Assembly: GCF_025567625.1 (NCBI RefSeq)
Contig: NZ_JAOQJC010000048.1
Coordinates: forward strand, 1-59,600
Origin: Paenibacillus sp. J5C2022
GTDB lineage: Bacteria; Bacillota; Bacilli; Paenibacillales; Paenibacillaceae
Direction: 5' to 3'
Length of the DNA: 59,600 nucleotides
Made by a program: the position numbers and the translations under genes. Positions 8,332-17,667 of this stretch are shown here, one piece after another. How positions within the stretch are numbered: the first letter of the stretch is position 1; every line of letters begins with the position of its first letter. The notes beneath the pieces are model-generated. The model made no database searches. It saw only the letters and a list, made by a program, of their open reading frames with translations, and had not been told where the DNA came from.

Positions 8332-8633
8332 CGACATCAAGAGGGGAAGCGGCGGAGGTGAGGGGATTCCGGTATGAGGGAGGCGGTTCCCGTATTTGGG
8401 GACAGGCTTGCTCGAAGGAGTCCTTTTTTGTTTGGTGCGATATTTCCGGCAGTGGAGGCGAGAGTGTCATGGCAATTCGGGAAGACAACGCTGCAAACAA
8501 GGTGAAGCATAGCATGGTGGGGCAGCTTGACGGGAAGGGGCAATCATGCTACGATATCGACTAATCACTTTATTTTATTAGCAAGGTAGCATATTATCGC
8601 TTTAATATAGTAAAGTAAATATCAGGGGGCAAG
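8332..8633. other. Intergenic region upstream of the his operon
   Basis: About 300 bp. A run of seven T follows a weak hairpin near 8420-8437 (GGAC/GTCC ends), a possible terminator for yvoF. A TATAGT (8606-8611) is a possible -10 for hisZ, but no good -35 lies 17 bp upstream. I searched by eye for a T-box (AGGGTGGNACCGCG) and found none. The 68-codon frame here has no family resemblance and is probably not a gene. Confidence 0.4.
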
Positions 8634-9851
8634 ATGATGTCTAAACCAAAGGTGTTCGAGAAGCCGACAGGCGTTAAAGACTATTTGCCTGAAGCGGTCA
8701 GGCAATTGCGCAACATCGAGAGAAATGTGCTGGACTGCATGTCAGCGTGGGGGTACGAGCAAATTATTACGCCTACGATGGAATATTACGATACAGTAGG
8801 CGTAGCCAGCTCCACCTCCGATCAGAAGCTGTTCAAGCTGCTGAACAAGCGGGGAACGACGTTGGTGCTGCGTTCGGATATGACGGCCCCTATCGCGCGC
8901 GTAGTCGCGTCGCTGCTGAAGGATAAGATGTTCCCGGTGCGCTTGTCGTACCATTCCAACGTATTCAGAGCGATCGAAGAGGAAGCGGGCAGAGTGGCGG
9001 AGTTCTTCCAGACGGGTGTGGAACTGGTAGGCGACCCTTCCCCGGAAGCGGACGCTGAAGTGGTGGCGCTGGCGATTGCTTCACTCAAGGCGGCAGGCGT
9101 AGACCGGTTCAAGATTGCGATCGGTCATGTCGGCTTCCTGAACGGATTGCTGGAGGAGGCGCTGCCGAGTGACCGTGCGGCGCAGGAGCAGCTGAAGGAA
9201 TGCTTGCTCAGCCGAGATTATGTCGGCTACCGTGACTATTTGAAGGGGCTTCGCCTGCAAGCGCATGTACAGCAGGAGCTGGAGGATATTCTGAGGCTGC
9301 GCGGCGGCGGGGAAATATGCGATGCAGCGCTTCAGCTTAGCGTCAATGCAACGGCGCGCAAGTCTATCGCCCATCTATGCGATATATGGGAAGTGCTGAA
9401 GGCATACGGCGTCAGCGAGCATGTGCTGATTGATCTGACGATGATCGGCGACTTCTCTTATTATACAGGCATGACCTTCGAAGGGTACGCGGCGGATCTT
9501 GGATTCCCCGTCGTCAGCGGCGGACGTTATGACAATCTGCTGGAGCAATTCGGCCGCCCGGCGGCCGCTACCGGCTTCGCACTGAAGACGACGCGGATAC
9601 TGGAACTGCTTGGCGCGGAGCGGGAAGAGCAGCAAGAGCGCGTTCTTGTCCGGTATACAGCAGAGGGAAGAGCCGCGGCGCTGGCCAAGGCGCAGGAACT
9701 GAGACGGTCGGGTGTGAGCGCAGTGACGGAACGGGTGGAAGCGCAGCTGTTGCTGCAGGATGAGTCTGCCGCGAATGGCAACAGGGGTACGGACTATACC
9801 CGTGTGCTTGTGTACGGCAATGACGGTGCGGAAGGAGGAAGCGGGCAATGA
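8634..9851 (+). CDS. hisZ: ATP phosphoribosyltransferase regulatory subunit HisZ
   Basis: 405 aa, a catalytically inactive histidyl-tRNA-synthetase-like protein. It joins the short HisG to form the first enzyme of histidine synthesis and confers histidine feedback. Class II synthetase-like motifs are visible: motif 2-like VLRSDMTAPIARV and the ARVAEFFQTGVE region, plus GYAADLGFPVVSGGRYDNL near 283-301. Two adjacent ATG codons (8634, 8637) follow AGGGGGC; either could start. First gene of the his operon; it overlaps hisG by four bases. Confidence 0.95.
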   Translation: MMSKPKVFEKPTGVKDYLPEAVRQLRNIERNVLDCMSAWGYEQIITPTMEYYDTVGVASSTSDQKLFKLLNKRGTTLVLRSDMTAPIARVVASLLKDKMFPVRLSYHSNVFRAIEEEAGRVAEFFQTGVELVGDPSPEADAEVVALAIASLKAAGVDRFKIAIGHVGFLNGLLEEALPSDRAAQEQLKECLLSRDYVGYRDYLKGLRLQAHVQQELEDILRLRGGGEICDAALQLSVNATARKSIAHLCDIWEVLKAYGVSEHVLIDLTMIGDFSYYTGMTFEGYAADLGFPVVSGGRYDNLLEQFGRPAAATGFALKTTRILELLGAEREEQQERVLVRYTAEGRAAALAKAQELRRSGVSAVTERVEAQLLLQDESAANGNRGTDYTRVLVYGNDGAEGGSGQ

Positions 9852-10498
9852 GCAATAACGGGCAGAAGGATATATTGAAGGTTGCGATGCCGAAGGGGCG
9901 CATCTACAAGCAAGCCTCCAAGCTGTTCCGCGAAGCGGGGCTGCCGATACCGAGCGACTTCGACGATACGAGGAAGCTGATCATCGAGTTGCCTGAGATG
10001 GATATGGAATTCATTATGGCGAAGCCGGTCGATGTGCCGACTTATGTGGAGTACGGTGTGGCGGATATCGGCATAGTGGGCAAGGATGTGCTGATGGAGG
10101 AGAATAAGGACGTGTATGAGCTGCTGGATCTGGGTATTGCGAAGTGCCGCATGTCGGTCATAGGTATGCCGGACTGGAAGCCGACCATCCATCCGCGCGT
10201 GGCAACGAAGTATCCTAACGTGGCTTCCGCGTACTTCCGCGAGCAAGGGCAGCAGGTGGAGGTTATCAAGCTGAACGGTTCCATCGAGCTTGCTCCGCTA
10301 ATCGGTCTGGCGGATCGTATCGTGGATATGGTGGAGACGGGACAGACGCTGCGGGAGAACGGGCTCGTGGAGCAGGCTTCGATCTTCGAGATAACAAGCC
10401 GGCTAATCGCCAACAGAGTGAGCTACCGGATGAAGAACGAGCGTATTCAGAGTCTGTGCGACATGCTGCAGGCGACGATTGCGGCCGGGGCGCATTAA
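9848..10498 (+). CDS. hisG: ATP phosphoribosyltransferase catalytic subunit HisG (short form)
   Basis: 216 aa, the short HisG that lacks the C-terminal regulatory domain and therefore needs HisZ. It condenses ATP with PRPP to phosphoribosyl-ATP. MPKGRIYK (15-22) is the N-terminal loop, DIGIVGKD the substrate loop, and LADRIVDMVETGQTLRENGL carries the family signature. Start ATG overlaps the hisZ stop, so translation is probably coupled. A 170-bp gap without a clear terminator precedes hisD. Confidence 0.96.
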   Translation: MSNNGQKDILKVAMPKGRIYKQASKLFREAGLPIPSDFDDTRKLIIELPEMDMEFIMAKPVDVPTYVEYGVADIGIVGKDVLMEENKDVYELLDLGIAKCRMSVIGMPDWKPTIHPRVATKYPNVASAYFREQGQQVEVIKLNGSIELAPLIGLADRIVDMVETGQTLRENGLVEQASIFEITSRLIANRVSYRMKNERIQSLCDMLQATIAAGAH

Positions 10499-10669
10499 GA
10501 GCGGGCGACCGTCGCTGAAAGCGGGATGGCGGAACGTTAACGGGATGAATCATTAGGCTGGCTAATGGGACAGGACGATGGAACAGAGCGTGAAGCGATC
10601 AACACATAAGCGGGTGGCGGCTCGTCCGGTTAAGTACAATAGATGGATAGGAAGAGGGAGGCGGAGCTT

Positions 10670-11956
10670 ATGCGCATTATGCGTGCGGAGCAATTCGGGC
10701 TGAAGCGCGAGGTAGAGTACGGTACACCGGAGCAGAATGAATCAGCCTTGCGTATCGTCGGAGACGTCAAGGCGGAAGGGGATGCGGCACTGCTGCGCTA
10801 TACGGAGCAGCACGACGGCATGCAACTGACGGCGACTGAGCTGCGCGTGACGCAGGAGGAGATTGCAGCGGCGTATGAGGTAGTCGACGCCGCATTCCTC
10901 ACAGCGATTCGGGAGGCTGCTGTGAACATACGGCGGTTCCACGAGAAGCAGCTGCGGAACTCGTGGATGGATCTGCAGCCGGACGGGACGATGCTGGGCC
11001 AGATCATGCGCCCGCTGAAGCGGGTGGGCGTCTATGTGCCCGGCGGCAAAGCGGCGTATCCCTCGTCCGTGCTGATGAACGTTATTCCGGCACAGGTGGC
11101 CGGGGTGCCGGAGATCGTGATGGTGACGCCGCCGGCGACGGGCGGCAAGGCGGGCATCGACCCGTATATTCTGGTCGCAGCCGCGGAAGCGGGCGTGAAG
11201 GAGATGTACCGGGTCGGGGGTGCGCAGGCTATAGCGGCACTCGCCTATGGCACGGAGAGCATTGCCCCCGTGGACAAAATATGCGGCCCGGGCAATATTT
11301 ATGTCGCGCTGGCGAAGCGCGCCGTATTCGGCGCGGTGGATATCGACAGCATCGCGGGGCCCAGCGAGATCGTCGTGCTCGCGGACGGGAATGCGGACGC
11401 TTCTTATATTGCCGCCGACCTGCTGTCGCAAGCGGAGCATGATGAGATGGCGTCAGCCGTGCTCGTTACGCCTTCGGAGCCGCTGGCGGAAGCCGTCGCG
11501 GCCGAGCTGGAGCGGCAGCTGGCTACGCTGCCGAGGCAGGACATTGCGCGGCAGTCGATCGACGCCTACGGTGCGGTGCTGCTCGTGAACGATCTGCTTG
11601 CCGGCATAGACGTCGTCAATCAGCTGGCGCCGGAGCATCTGGAGGTGCTGACGGACGATCCCATGAGCTTGCTGGGACATATCGAGAATGCCGGTGCCAT
11701 CTTCCTGGGGCCGTATAGCTCAGAGCCGGTCGGGGATTACTTCGCGGGACCTAACCACATCATTCCCACCAACGGTACGGCGCGCTTCTCATCGCCGGTG
11801 AATGTGGACGACTTCTTGAAGAAGTCGAGCCTGATCTATTACAGCAAGCAAGCGTTGATGGAGAGCGGCGACAAAATCATGACGCTTGCCCGCCACGAAG
11901 GGCTGGAGGGGCATGCGAGAGCGATAGAGATTCGGCTGGAGAAGGAAGGCCGATAG
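10670..11956 (+). CDS. hisD: Histidinol dehydrogenase
   Basis: 428 aa zinc enzyme that carries out the last two oxidations, histidinol to histidine, with NAD+. VPGGKAAYPSSVLMNVIPAQ is the N-terminal signature, DSIAGPSEIVVLAD the central one, and SQAEHDEMA and NQLAPEHLEV hold zinc and catalytic residues. I chose ATG 10670 because GAGGGAGGCGGAG precedes it; an in-frame ATG at 10643 would add nine residues but has no site. Length then matches the family. Confidence 0.95.
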   Translation: MRIMRAEQFGLKREVEYGTPEQNESALRIVGDVKAEGDAALLRYTEQHDGMQLTATELRVTQEEIAAAYEVVDAAFLTAIREAAVNIRRFHEKQLRNSWMDLQPDGTMLGQIMRPLKRVGVYVPGGKAAYPSSVLMNVIPAQVAGVPEIVMVTPPATGGKAGIDPYILVAAAEAGVKEMYRVGGAQAIAALAYGTESIAPVDKICGPGNIYVALAKRAVFGAVDIDSIAGPSEIVVLADGNADASYIAADLLSQAEHDEMASAVLVTPSEPLAEAVAAELERQLATLPRQDIARQSIDAYGAVLLVNDLLAGIDVVNQLAPEHLEVLTDDPMSLLGHIENAGAIFLGPYSSEPVGDYFAGPNHIIPTNGTARFSSPVNVDDFLKKSSLIYYSKQALMESGDKIMTLARHEGLEGHARAIEIRLEKEGR

Positions 11957-11992
11957 ACACATTTTAAATAGAGGAAAGAAGGGCTGAATACG

Positions 11993-12592
11993 ATGGCAGA
12001 CAAAAAGGTAAGAGAAGCGTCCATCACACGGACGACGAATGAGACGGATATTAAGCTGACGTTCGCGGTGGATGGCAGCGGGGAGACGAAGCTGGAGACA
12101 GATGTGCCTTTCCTGAACCACATGCTGGACCTCTTCGCCAAGCACGGGCAGTTCAATCTGGATGTGAACGCCAAGGGCGATATTGAGATCGACGATCATC
12201 ACACCGTAGAGGACATCGGCATCTGTCTCGGACAGACGTTGCGTGAAGCGCTAGGCGACAAGAAGGGCATCAAGCGCTACGCCAGCGTATTCGTTCCGAT
12301 GGACGAGGCGCTTGCCCAAGTCATCATCGACGTCAGCAACCGTCCTCACTTCGAGTACCGCGCGGAATATCCTTCCTCGCAGGTTGGCAGCTTCTCTACG
12401 GAGCTGGTTCATGAATTCTTGTGGAAGCTGGCGCTGGAAGCGCGCATTACGCTTCATGTCATTGTTCACTATGGGCACAATACGCATCATATGATTGAAG
12501 CGGTGTTCAAGGCGCTGGGCCGCGCGCTGGACGAGGCGACGATGATCGATCCGCGCGTGCAAGGGGTGCCATCCACGAAGGGAGTGCTCTAG
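11993..12592 (+). CDS. hisB: Imidazoleglycerol-phosphate dehydratase
   Basis: 199 aa manganese enzyme converting imidazole glycerol phosphate to imidazole acetol phosphate. Both metal-binding signatures are present: LDVNAKGDIEIDDHHTVEDI (53-72) and the second HYGHNTHHMIEAVFKALGRA. It is monofunctional (no HisB phosphatase domain), so a separate histidinol phosphatase is needed and is not in this window. hisH begins one base after its stop. Confidence 0.96.
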   Translation: MADKKVREASITRTTNETDIKLTFAVDGSGETKLETDVPFLNHMLDLFAKHGQFNLDVNAKGDIEIDDHHTVEDIGICLGQTLREALGDKKGIKRYASVFVPMDEALAQVIIDVSNRPHFEYRAEYPSSQVGSFSTELVHEFLWKLALEARITLHVIVHYGHNTHHMIEAVFKALGRALDEATMIDPRVQGVPSTKGVL

Positions 12593-12593
12593 C

Positions 12594-13223
12594 GTGATTG
12601 CGATTATCGATTACGGTATGGGCAATCTGCACAGCGTCGGCAAAGCGGTAGAGCGGCTGGGCTACGAAGCTGTCGTCACCTCGGAGCCGGAACGCATACT
12701 GGAGGCGGACGGCGCCATATTGCCGGGAGTGGGAGCGTTCGGCGACGCGATGCAGAATCTGCGTCAGACGGGGCTGGATGAAGTGGTGAAGTTCTACGCA
12801 GCTTCGGGCAAGCCGATGCTCGGCATCTGCCTGGGGATGCAGCTGCTGTTCAGCGAAAGCGAGGAGTACGGCAGTCACGAAGGTCTGAATCTGCTGCCGG
12901 GCAAAGTCGTCAAGTTCAACGGGGACTTCAAGGTGCCGCATATGGGCTGGAATACGCTGACGTTCAAGCAGCCGGATTCGCCGCTCTTCCGGAATCTTAA
13001 GGAAGGGCATGTGTACTTCGTGCATTCCTATCACGTGCTCCCTGCGCAAGAGAGCGATCTGCTGGCTACGACCGATTATGCCGGAGACGTAACGGCCATT
13101 GTCGGCCGAGAGCGACTGTTCGGCATGCAGTTTCATCCCGAGAAGAGCGGGGAGCTCGGCATGGCGCTGCTGAACAACTTTTTGACGTTAACGGAGAAAG
13201 GGGAGCAGCCGCATGCTGGCTAA
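12594..13223 (+). CDS. hisH: Imidazole glycerol phosphate synthase glutaminase subunit HisH
   Basis: 209 aa class I glutamine amidotransferase that supplies ammonia to HisF. Nucleophile Cys79 lies in MLGICLGMQLLF, and the His-Glu pair is in GMQFHPEKSG. It uses a GTG start (12594) with the site GGGAG inside the end of hisB. It overlaps hisF by 11 bp. In B. subtilis and most relatives hisA sits between hisH and hisF; here it is absent. Confidence 0.95.
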   Translation: MIAIIDYGMGNLHSVGKAVERLGYEAVVTSEPERILEADGAILPGVGAFGDAMQNLRQTGLDEVVKFYAASGKPMLGICLGMQLLFSESEEYGSHEGLNLLPGKVVKFNGDFKVPHMGWNTLTFKQPDSPLFRNLKEGHVYFVHSYHVLPAQESDLLATTDYAGDVTAIVGRERLFGMQFHPEKSGELGMALLNNFLTLTEKGEQPHAG

Positions 13224-13971
13224 ACGGATTATTCCATGTCTGGATGTGAAGGACGGAAGAGTAGTAAAGGGCGTTAACTTCGTCAACTTGCGCGATGCCG
13301 GAGACCCCGTCGAACTGGCAGCCACCTACGACCGCGAAGGTGCGGATGAACTGGTATTCCTGGACATATCGGCATCCGTCGAAGGACGCGCGACGATGAT
13401 TGAAGTGGTACAGCGGACGGCCGGCGAGATTACAATTCCATTCACGGTAGGCGGCGGCATCTCCCATGTCGACGACATGAAGCGGCTGCTGCGGGCGGGG
13501 GCCGACAAGATCGGCATCAATACGGCGGCGGTGAAGAATCCGTCGCTGGTATCGGATGGAGCGCGACGGTTCGGCTCGCAATGCATTGTCGTCGCGATCG
13601 ACGCCAAATTTAATCCGGAGTGGGGCGAATGGGAAGTCTATACGCATGGCGGCAGACAGCCTGCCGGTATCAAAGCTCTGCAATGGGCGCGGGATGTGGA
13701 AGCGATGGGGGCAGGAGAAATTCTGCTGACGAGCATGGATGCGGACGGTACGAAGGACGGCTTCGATGTGAAGTTGACCGGCGAGGTGTCCCGCTCGGTG
13801 GGCATTCCCGTCATCGCTTCGGGCGGCGCCGGGAAGATCGAGCACTTCCATGAGGTGTTCCGGGACGCGGAAGCGGATGCCGCTCTGGCTGCGACGATTT
13901 TCCATTATAAAGAAATGACGATTCGCGAGGTTAAGGACGACTTGCGTAAGAAAGGGGTAGAGGTGAGATGA
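13213..13971 (+). CDS. hisF: Imidazole glycerol phosphate synthase cyclase subunit HisF
   Basis: 252 aa TIM-barrel cyclase, partner of HisH. Catalytic Asp11 in CLDVKDGRVVKG, second catalytic Asp in LTSMDADGTKDGFD, and phosphate loops at VGGGIS and ASGGAGK. It is HisF rather than the related isomerase HisA: LDVKDGRVVKGVNF and the length are HisF-type. It overlaps both neighbours (11 bp with hisH, 4 bp with hisIE), so the whole block is translationally coupled. Confidence 0.96.
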   Translation: MLAKRIIPCLDVKDGRVVKGVNFVNLRDAGDPVELAATYDREGADELVFLDISASVEGRATMIEVVQRTAGEITIPFTVGGGISHVDDMKRLLRAGADKIGINTAAVKNPSLVSDGARRFGSQCIVVAIDAKFNPEWGEWEVYTHGGRQPAGIKALQWARDVEAMGAGEILLTSMDADGTKDGFDVKLTGEVSRSVGIPVIASGGAGKIEHFHEVFRDAEADAALAATIFHYKEMTIREVKDDLRKKGVEVR

Positions 13972-14648
13972 CGGAGAAGACTCTGAGTGAAGAGATCAAG
14001 TGGAATGCCGAAGGGCTGGCGCCTGCTGTCGTGCAGGATGCTGTCAGCAAGGAAGTGCTGATGCTGGCTTACATGAACAAGGAATCGCTGCAGAAGTCGA
14101 TCGAGACGGGTTATACCTGGTTCTGGAGCAGGTCGCGCGGTGAGCTGTGGAACAAGGGAGCGACGAGCGGGAACCTGCAGCGAATTGAGACGATGGCTTA
14201 CGATTGCGATGCCGATGCATTGCTGCTGCGCGTCAGACAGCAAGGGCCGGCATGTCATACGGGGCGGTACAGCTGCTTCTATCAGGGAGTAGAGCTTCCC
14301 GGGGCCGAGGCGAGGGAGGAAGCGCAACGGACGGAAGGCGAACGGTTCGAGATCATCGGGGAGTTGGAACGGATTATTGCGGAACGCTATGCGGAGCGTC
14401 CCGAAGGCGCCTACACGACGTATCTGTTCGAGAAGGGCGTCGACAAAATTTTGAAGAAGGTGGGAGAGGAAGCGGCCGAAGTCATTATCGCTGCCAAAAA
14501 CGGGGATAACGAGGAGCTTCGCAACGAAGCCGGCGACCTGCTGTTCCATCTCATGGTGCTGCTGCGCGAGCGCGGCTTGCCGCTGGATGAGATCATGGCT
14601 GTGCTGAAGGGGCGCTTTGGCCAGCCAACGACGAATAAAATGCGCTAA
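13968..14648 (+). CDS. hisI: Bifunctional phosphoribosyl-AMP cyclohydrolase / phosphoribosyl-ATP pyrophosphatase HisIE
   Basis: 226 aa fusion. The N-terminal half (about 1-115) is the zinc cyclohydrolase with YDCDADALLLRV and GPACHTGRYSCF. The C-terminal half (about 125-215) is the MazG-like pyrophosphohydrolase with KKVGEEAAEVIIAAKN and NEAGDLLFHLMVLL. Together they carry out steps two and three of histidine synthesis. ATG overlaps the hisF stop. It is the last his gene; a separate promoter for prs follows. Confidence 0.96.
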   Translation: MTEKTLSEEIKWNAEGLAPAVVQDAVSKEVLMLAYMNKESLQKSIETGYTWFWSRSRGELWNKGATSGNLQRIETMAYDCDADALLLRVRQQGPACHTGRYSCFYQGVELPGAEAREEAQRTEGERFEIIGELERIIAERYAERPEGAYTTYLFEKGVDKILKKVGEEAAEVIIAAKNGDNEELRNEAGDLLFHLMVLLRERGLPLDEIMAVLKGRFGQPTTNKMR

Positions 14649-14703
14649 AAACGGTATGAATCAGCATGAATTTGTACTTGTCGAAAAATCGTAGCATTTT
14701 TTT

Positions 14704-14731
14704 TTGAAATCTTAATAAATCAATGTATAAT
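14704..14731 (+). promoter_or_regulatory. SigA-type promoter for prs
   Basis: TTGAAA (14704-14709), 16-bp spacer, TATAAT (14726-14731), 63 bp before the prs start. Prs therefore need not depend on his-operon transcription. Confidence 0.7.
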
Positions 14732-14794
14732 AGGACGAGTAAGTGTTGTGATTGCAGCAATAAATTATTTGGTTGAAACGCTCAGGAGGGTATC

Positions 14795-15745
14795 ATGTTA
14801 AGCGACAAGGTGCGTATTTTCTCGGGTTCCTCAAATCCGGTACTGGCTCAAAAAATTAGCGAGGAAATGGGATTGACTTTAGGTGCTATCAAGCTGTCCC
14901 GTTTCAAGAGCGGCGAAATTTATGTCCACTACGAAGAAACGATACGGAACTGCGACGTCTTTCTCGTGCAATCGTTCTCACATCCCGTCAACGAGCATTT
15001 TGTCGAATTGCTCGTCATGATTGATGCGGCCAAGCGGGCATCCGCCCGGACGATCAACATCATTATGCCTTATTACGGCTACGCCCGCCAGGAGCGCAAG
15101 GCGGCGCCGCGCGAGCCGATCTCGGCGAAGATGCTGGCGGATGTGCTGACGACCGTGGGAGCGACCCGCGTGCTGACGATCGATCTGCATGCGCCGGCTA
15201 TTCAAGGCTTCTTCAACATTCCGGTGGATCATATGACGGCGCTGGACTTGATCAGCGATTACCTGAAAGCCAAGAACATCAAGAATCCTGTCGTTGTATC
15301 GCCGGACGCCGGACGCGCTTCGACTGCCGAGAAGCTCGCCAACTATCTGGATACTTCATTCGCCATCATGATCAAGAAGCGCCCGGCGCACAATGAGTCT
15401 TCCATCACGCACGTAATCGGTGATGTGGAAGGGCAGACGCCTATCATTATCGAGGACTTGATCGATACGGGAAGCACCATTGTCAATGTCGTTGAAGGCT
15501 TGAAGGAACGCGGTGCGGAGGATGTATACGTCTGCGCGACGCATCCGCTATTCTCCGGCAATGCCATCGAGCGTTTGGATCATCCCAATATTAAGGAAGT
15601 TATCGTTACGGATTCTATTACGCTGCCGGACAACAGGCCGGACCGCTTCACGATCCTGTCCGTTGCTCCGCTGCTTGCGGAAGCGTCCCGTATCATCTTG
15701 GACGGCGGCTCTATCAGTACACTGTTCAAGAACAAAGGCGTATAG
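14795..15745 (+). CDS. prs: Ribose-phosphate pyrophosphokinase
   Basis: 316 aa enzyme making PRPP from ribose 5-phosphate and ATP. RQERKAAPREPISAKMLADV (about 96-115) holds the ATP region, DLHAPAIQGFFNIPVDH the catalytic flag, and the PRPP loop is EDLIDTGSTIVN. Most bacterial Prs proteins have a DDxxDTAGT-like loop, so this one is a variant. PRPP is the substrate of HisG, which fits the position just after the his operon. A housekeeping prs is probably elsewhere (inference). CAGGAGGG precedes ATG. Confidence 0.92.
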   Translation: MLSDKVRIFSGSSNPVLAQKISEEMGLTLGAIKLSRFKSGEIYVHYEETIRNCDVFLVQSFSHPVNEHFVELLVMIDAAKRASARTINIIMPYYGYARQERKAAPREPISAKMLADVLTTVGATRVLTIDLHAPAIQGFFNIPVDHMTALDLISDYLKAKNIKNPVVVSPDAGRASTAEKLANYLDTSFAIMIKKRPAHNESSITHVIGDVEGQTPIIIEDLIDTGSTIVNVVEGLKERGAEDVYVCATHPLFSGNAIERLDHPNIKEVIVTDSITLPDNRPDRFTILSVAPLLAEASRIILDGGSISTLFKNKGV

Positions 15746-15776
15746 GTCGACAGCCAAATAGCACTGCACGGATGAG

Positions 15777-15806
15777 ATCGCGGATGGCCTTACGGCTATC
15801 CGCGAT
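15777..15806 (+). terminator. Long hairpin after prs
   Basis: Thirteen-pair stem ATCGCGGATGGCC / GGCTATCCGCGAT with loop TTAC. The T tract is weak (TTCCTGCATATT), so termination may be partial, but the stem is strong and follows the prs stop by 31 bp. Confidence 0.65.
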
Positions 15807-15887
15807 TTCCTGCATATTATGATAGGATGCGGGGTCCCGGCTATGGTATAATCGAAAAAACAAACGGTCAAAGGAGGTGCCTTGCCC

Positions 15888-17642
15888 ATGAAAGGGAAGG
15901 AGCGTGTCGCAGCTGGCGGGCAGACAAAAATCATACCGATACAATGGGATGCTACGTTTTTCTTTGAGCGGGCTGTTCGTTCGCTGGATCGATTCCACTA
16001 TGACAAGGCACTGAAGTACTTTCGGCGCGCGGTCGAATATGAACCTGACAATCCGGTCAATCATTGCAATATGGCCGGCATTCTGTCAGAGCTTGGAAAC
16101 TATGAGGAGTCCAACAACATATTAAGCTGGATTGTGACGGAGCTGGACCCCACGATGACGGAGTGCCACTTCTACATGGCGAACAATTACGCCAACATGG
16201 ATCTGTTCGAGTCGGCGGAGCGTTCCCTGATTCAATATCTGCAGGAGGATGCGGACGGCCAATACCTGGATGAAGCGGAAGAGATGATGGAGCTGCTTCG
16301 TTACGAGCTGGAACGGCCTACTCCGGTGACGAACATCAAATCCCGTGAGGGCATGGTGGAGCATGACGGGGCCAGAGCGCTGCTGGAGGAAGGGAAATTC
16401 GCGGAGGCGGTCCGTATTCTGGAGGATATATTGCAGAAGCAGCCGGAATTTCTCGCGGCCCGCAACAATCTTGCGCTGGCTTATTATTATATGGGGTTGT
16501 TCGATAAAGCGAAGACTACGATTGCGGACGTACTGAGCTACGAAGCCGGCAATCTGCATGCGCTATGCAATCTGGCGATCTTCTATCAGCATGAGAGCGA
16601 CAGAGACAGCCTTGATCCGTTAGTCGAGCAGCTGAAGAAGACGGTGCCATTCCATCAGGAGCATGTGTTCAAGCTGGCGACAACGATGGGCATTCTAGGC
16701 GAGCATCAGTCCGCTTACGGGCACTTCAGCCGCTTGGTGAAGGAGGGAGCGTCACCTCAAGACCCCTGCTTGTATCACTATACTGCGGTTGCCGCATGCA
16801 ACATCGGCAGGCTGCAGGAGGCTGAGCGGCTGTGGAAGCAGACGATGAAGCTGGACCCCGGCTCCAGCATTCCGCTCTATTATATGTCCCAATTGAAGGA
16901 GAGGCAGGAGGGAGGGACGACAGCTCCCCTTAGCTATCACTACCACTTGCCGTTCGAGGAGCAGCTCAAGCTGTGGGAGAAGTCTTCCTCGGGCATACCG
17001 GATTACTTGAAGCGTGATCCGTTAGTTCGTTCTTCCTTCTTCTGGGCGCTGCGGCACGGAGATCAGCACACGAAGCTGCAGGTCATACAGGCGTTCGGCA
17101 TGATCGCGGACAACGAAGTGAAGGAAGCGTTAAGCTCCTTCCTGATGGAGCCGGAGGAAGACGACTACTTGAAGCGTATCGCGATCTTCGTGCTTCGCAA
17201 TATGGGGGTTCGGGGAAGTCTGAAGGCTGTCCTGGAAGGGAAGGAGCTCATCATTGAGAGCAACAGGATGCCTTCGCGTCTGCCGGTGTGGCATGACAAG
17301 TGGGAAGCCGTGGCGCAGGAGGCGCTCAGCCGGATGGCGAAGCATTATGATCTGGTGCAACAGCATGATATGATGACATTATGGGTGGAGTTTCTGTCCC
17401 GTGTGTATCCTGGCGTACCGAAGCTGGCGAAGTCGGAAGGCTGGGCGGCTGCGCTGGAATATTTGACCGCCAAGATGCATCGCAGGACGATATCCTATCA
17501 TGAGGTGTCGGTACGATACAGCGTATCCATCTCTACAGTAAGCAAGCACGTGAAGCTCATCGATGAAGTGTGCGGCATCAAGGAGAAAATGAAATCAATC
17601 AGCTCCGTATTCTCCGGGCATGATACGAATACGGAAGACTAG
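15888..17642 (+). CDS. yvcD: TPR-repeat protein with C-terminal HTH-like segment (YvcD-like)
   Basis: About 584 aa, soluble. The N-terminal ~320 residues hold TPR units (for example RFHYDKALKYFRRAVEYEPD near 32-51 and later ones around 140-190). The middle has HEAT-like helices, and near the end VRYSVSISTVSKHVKLID looks like a helix-turn-helix. AAGGAGG at 15871-15877 serves ATG 15888; TTG 15882 is the alternative. A TATAAT lies at 15846. Position before trxB matches yvcD of B. subtilis. The function is unknown; TPR units point to protein binding. Confidence 0.75.
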   Translation: MKGKERVAAGGQTKIIPIQWDATFFFERAVRSLDRFHYDKALKYFRRAVEYEPDNPVNHCNMAGILSELGNYEESNNILSWIVTELDPTMTECHFYMANNYANMDLFESAERSLIQYLQEDADGQYLDEAEEMMELLRYELERPTPVTNIKSREGMVEHDGARALLEEGKFAEAVRILEDILQKQPEFLAARNNLALAYYYMGLFDKAKTTIADVLSYEAGNLHALCNLAIFYQHESDRDSLDPLVEQLKKTVPFHQEHVFKLATTMGILGEHQSAYGHFSRLVKEGASPQDPCLYHYTAVAACNIGRLQEAERLWKQTMKLDPGSSIPLYYMSQLKERQEGGTTAPLSYHYHLPFEEQLKLWEKSSSGIPDYLKRDPLVRSSFFWALRHGDQHTKLQVIQAFGMIADNEVKEALSSFLMEPEEDDYLKRIAIFVLRNMGVRGSLKAVLEGKELIIESNRMPSRLPVWHDKWEAVAQEALSRMAKHYDLVQQHDMMTLWVEFLSRVYPGVPKLAKSEGWAAALEYLTAKMHRRTISYHEVSVRYSVSISTVSKHVKLIDEVCGIKEKMKSISSVFSGHDTNTED

Positions 17643-17667
17643 CGTAAACTGCGAAGAGGTGAAGGGG

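Noticed and set aside
8358..8564. A 68-codon frame before hisZ
   Set aside because: No ribosome binding site in good position, no recognisable motif, and it spans a likely terminator and promoter region.
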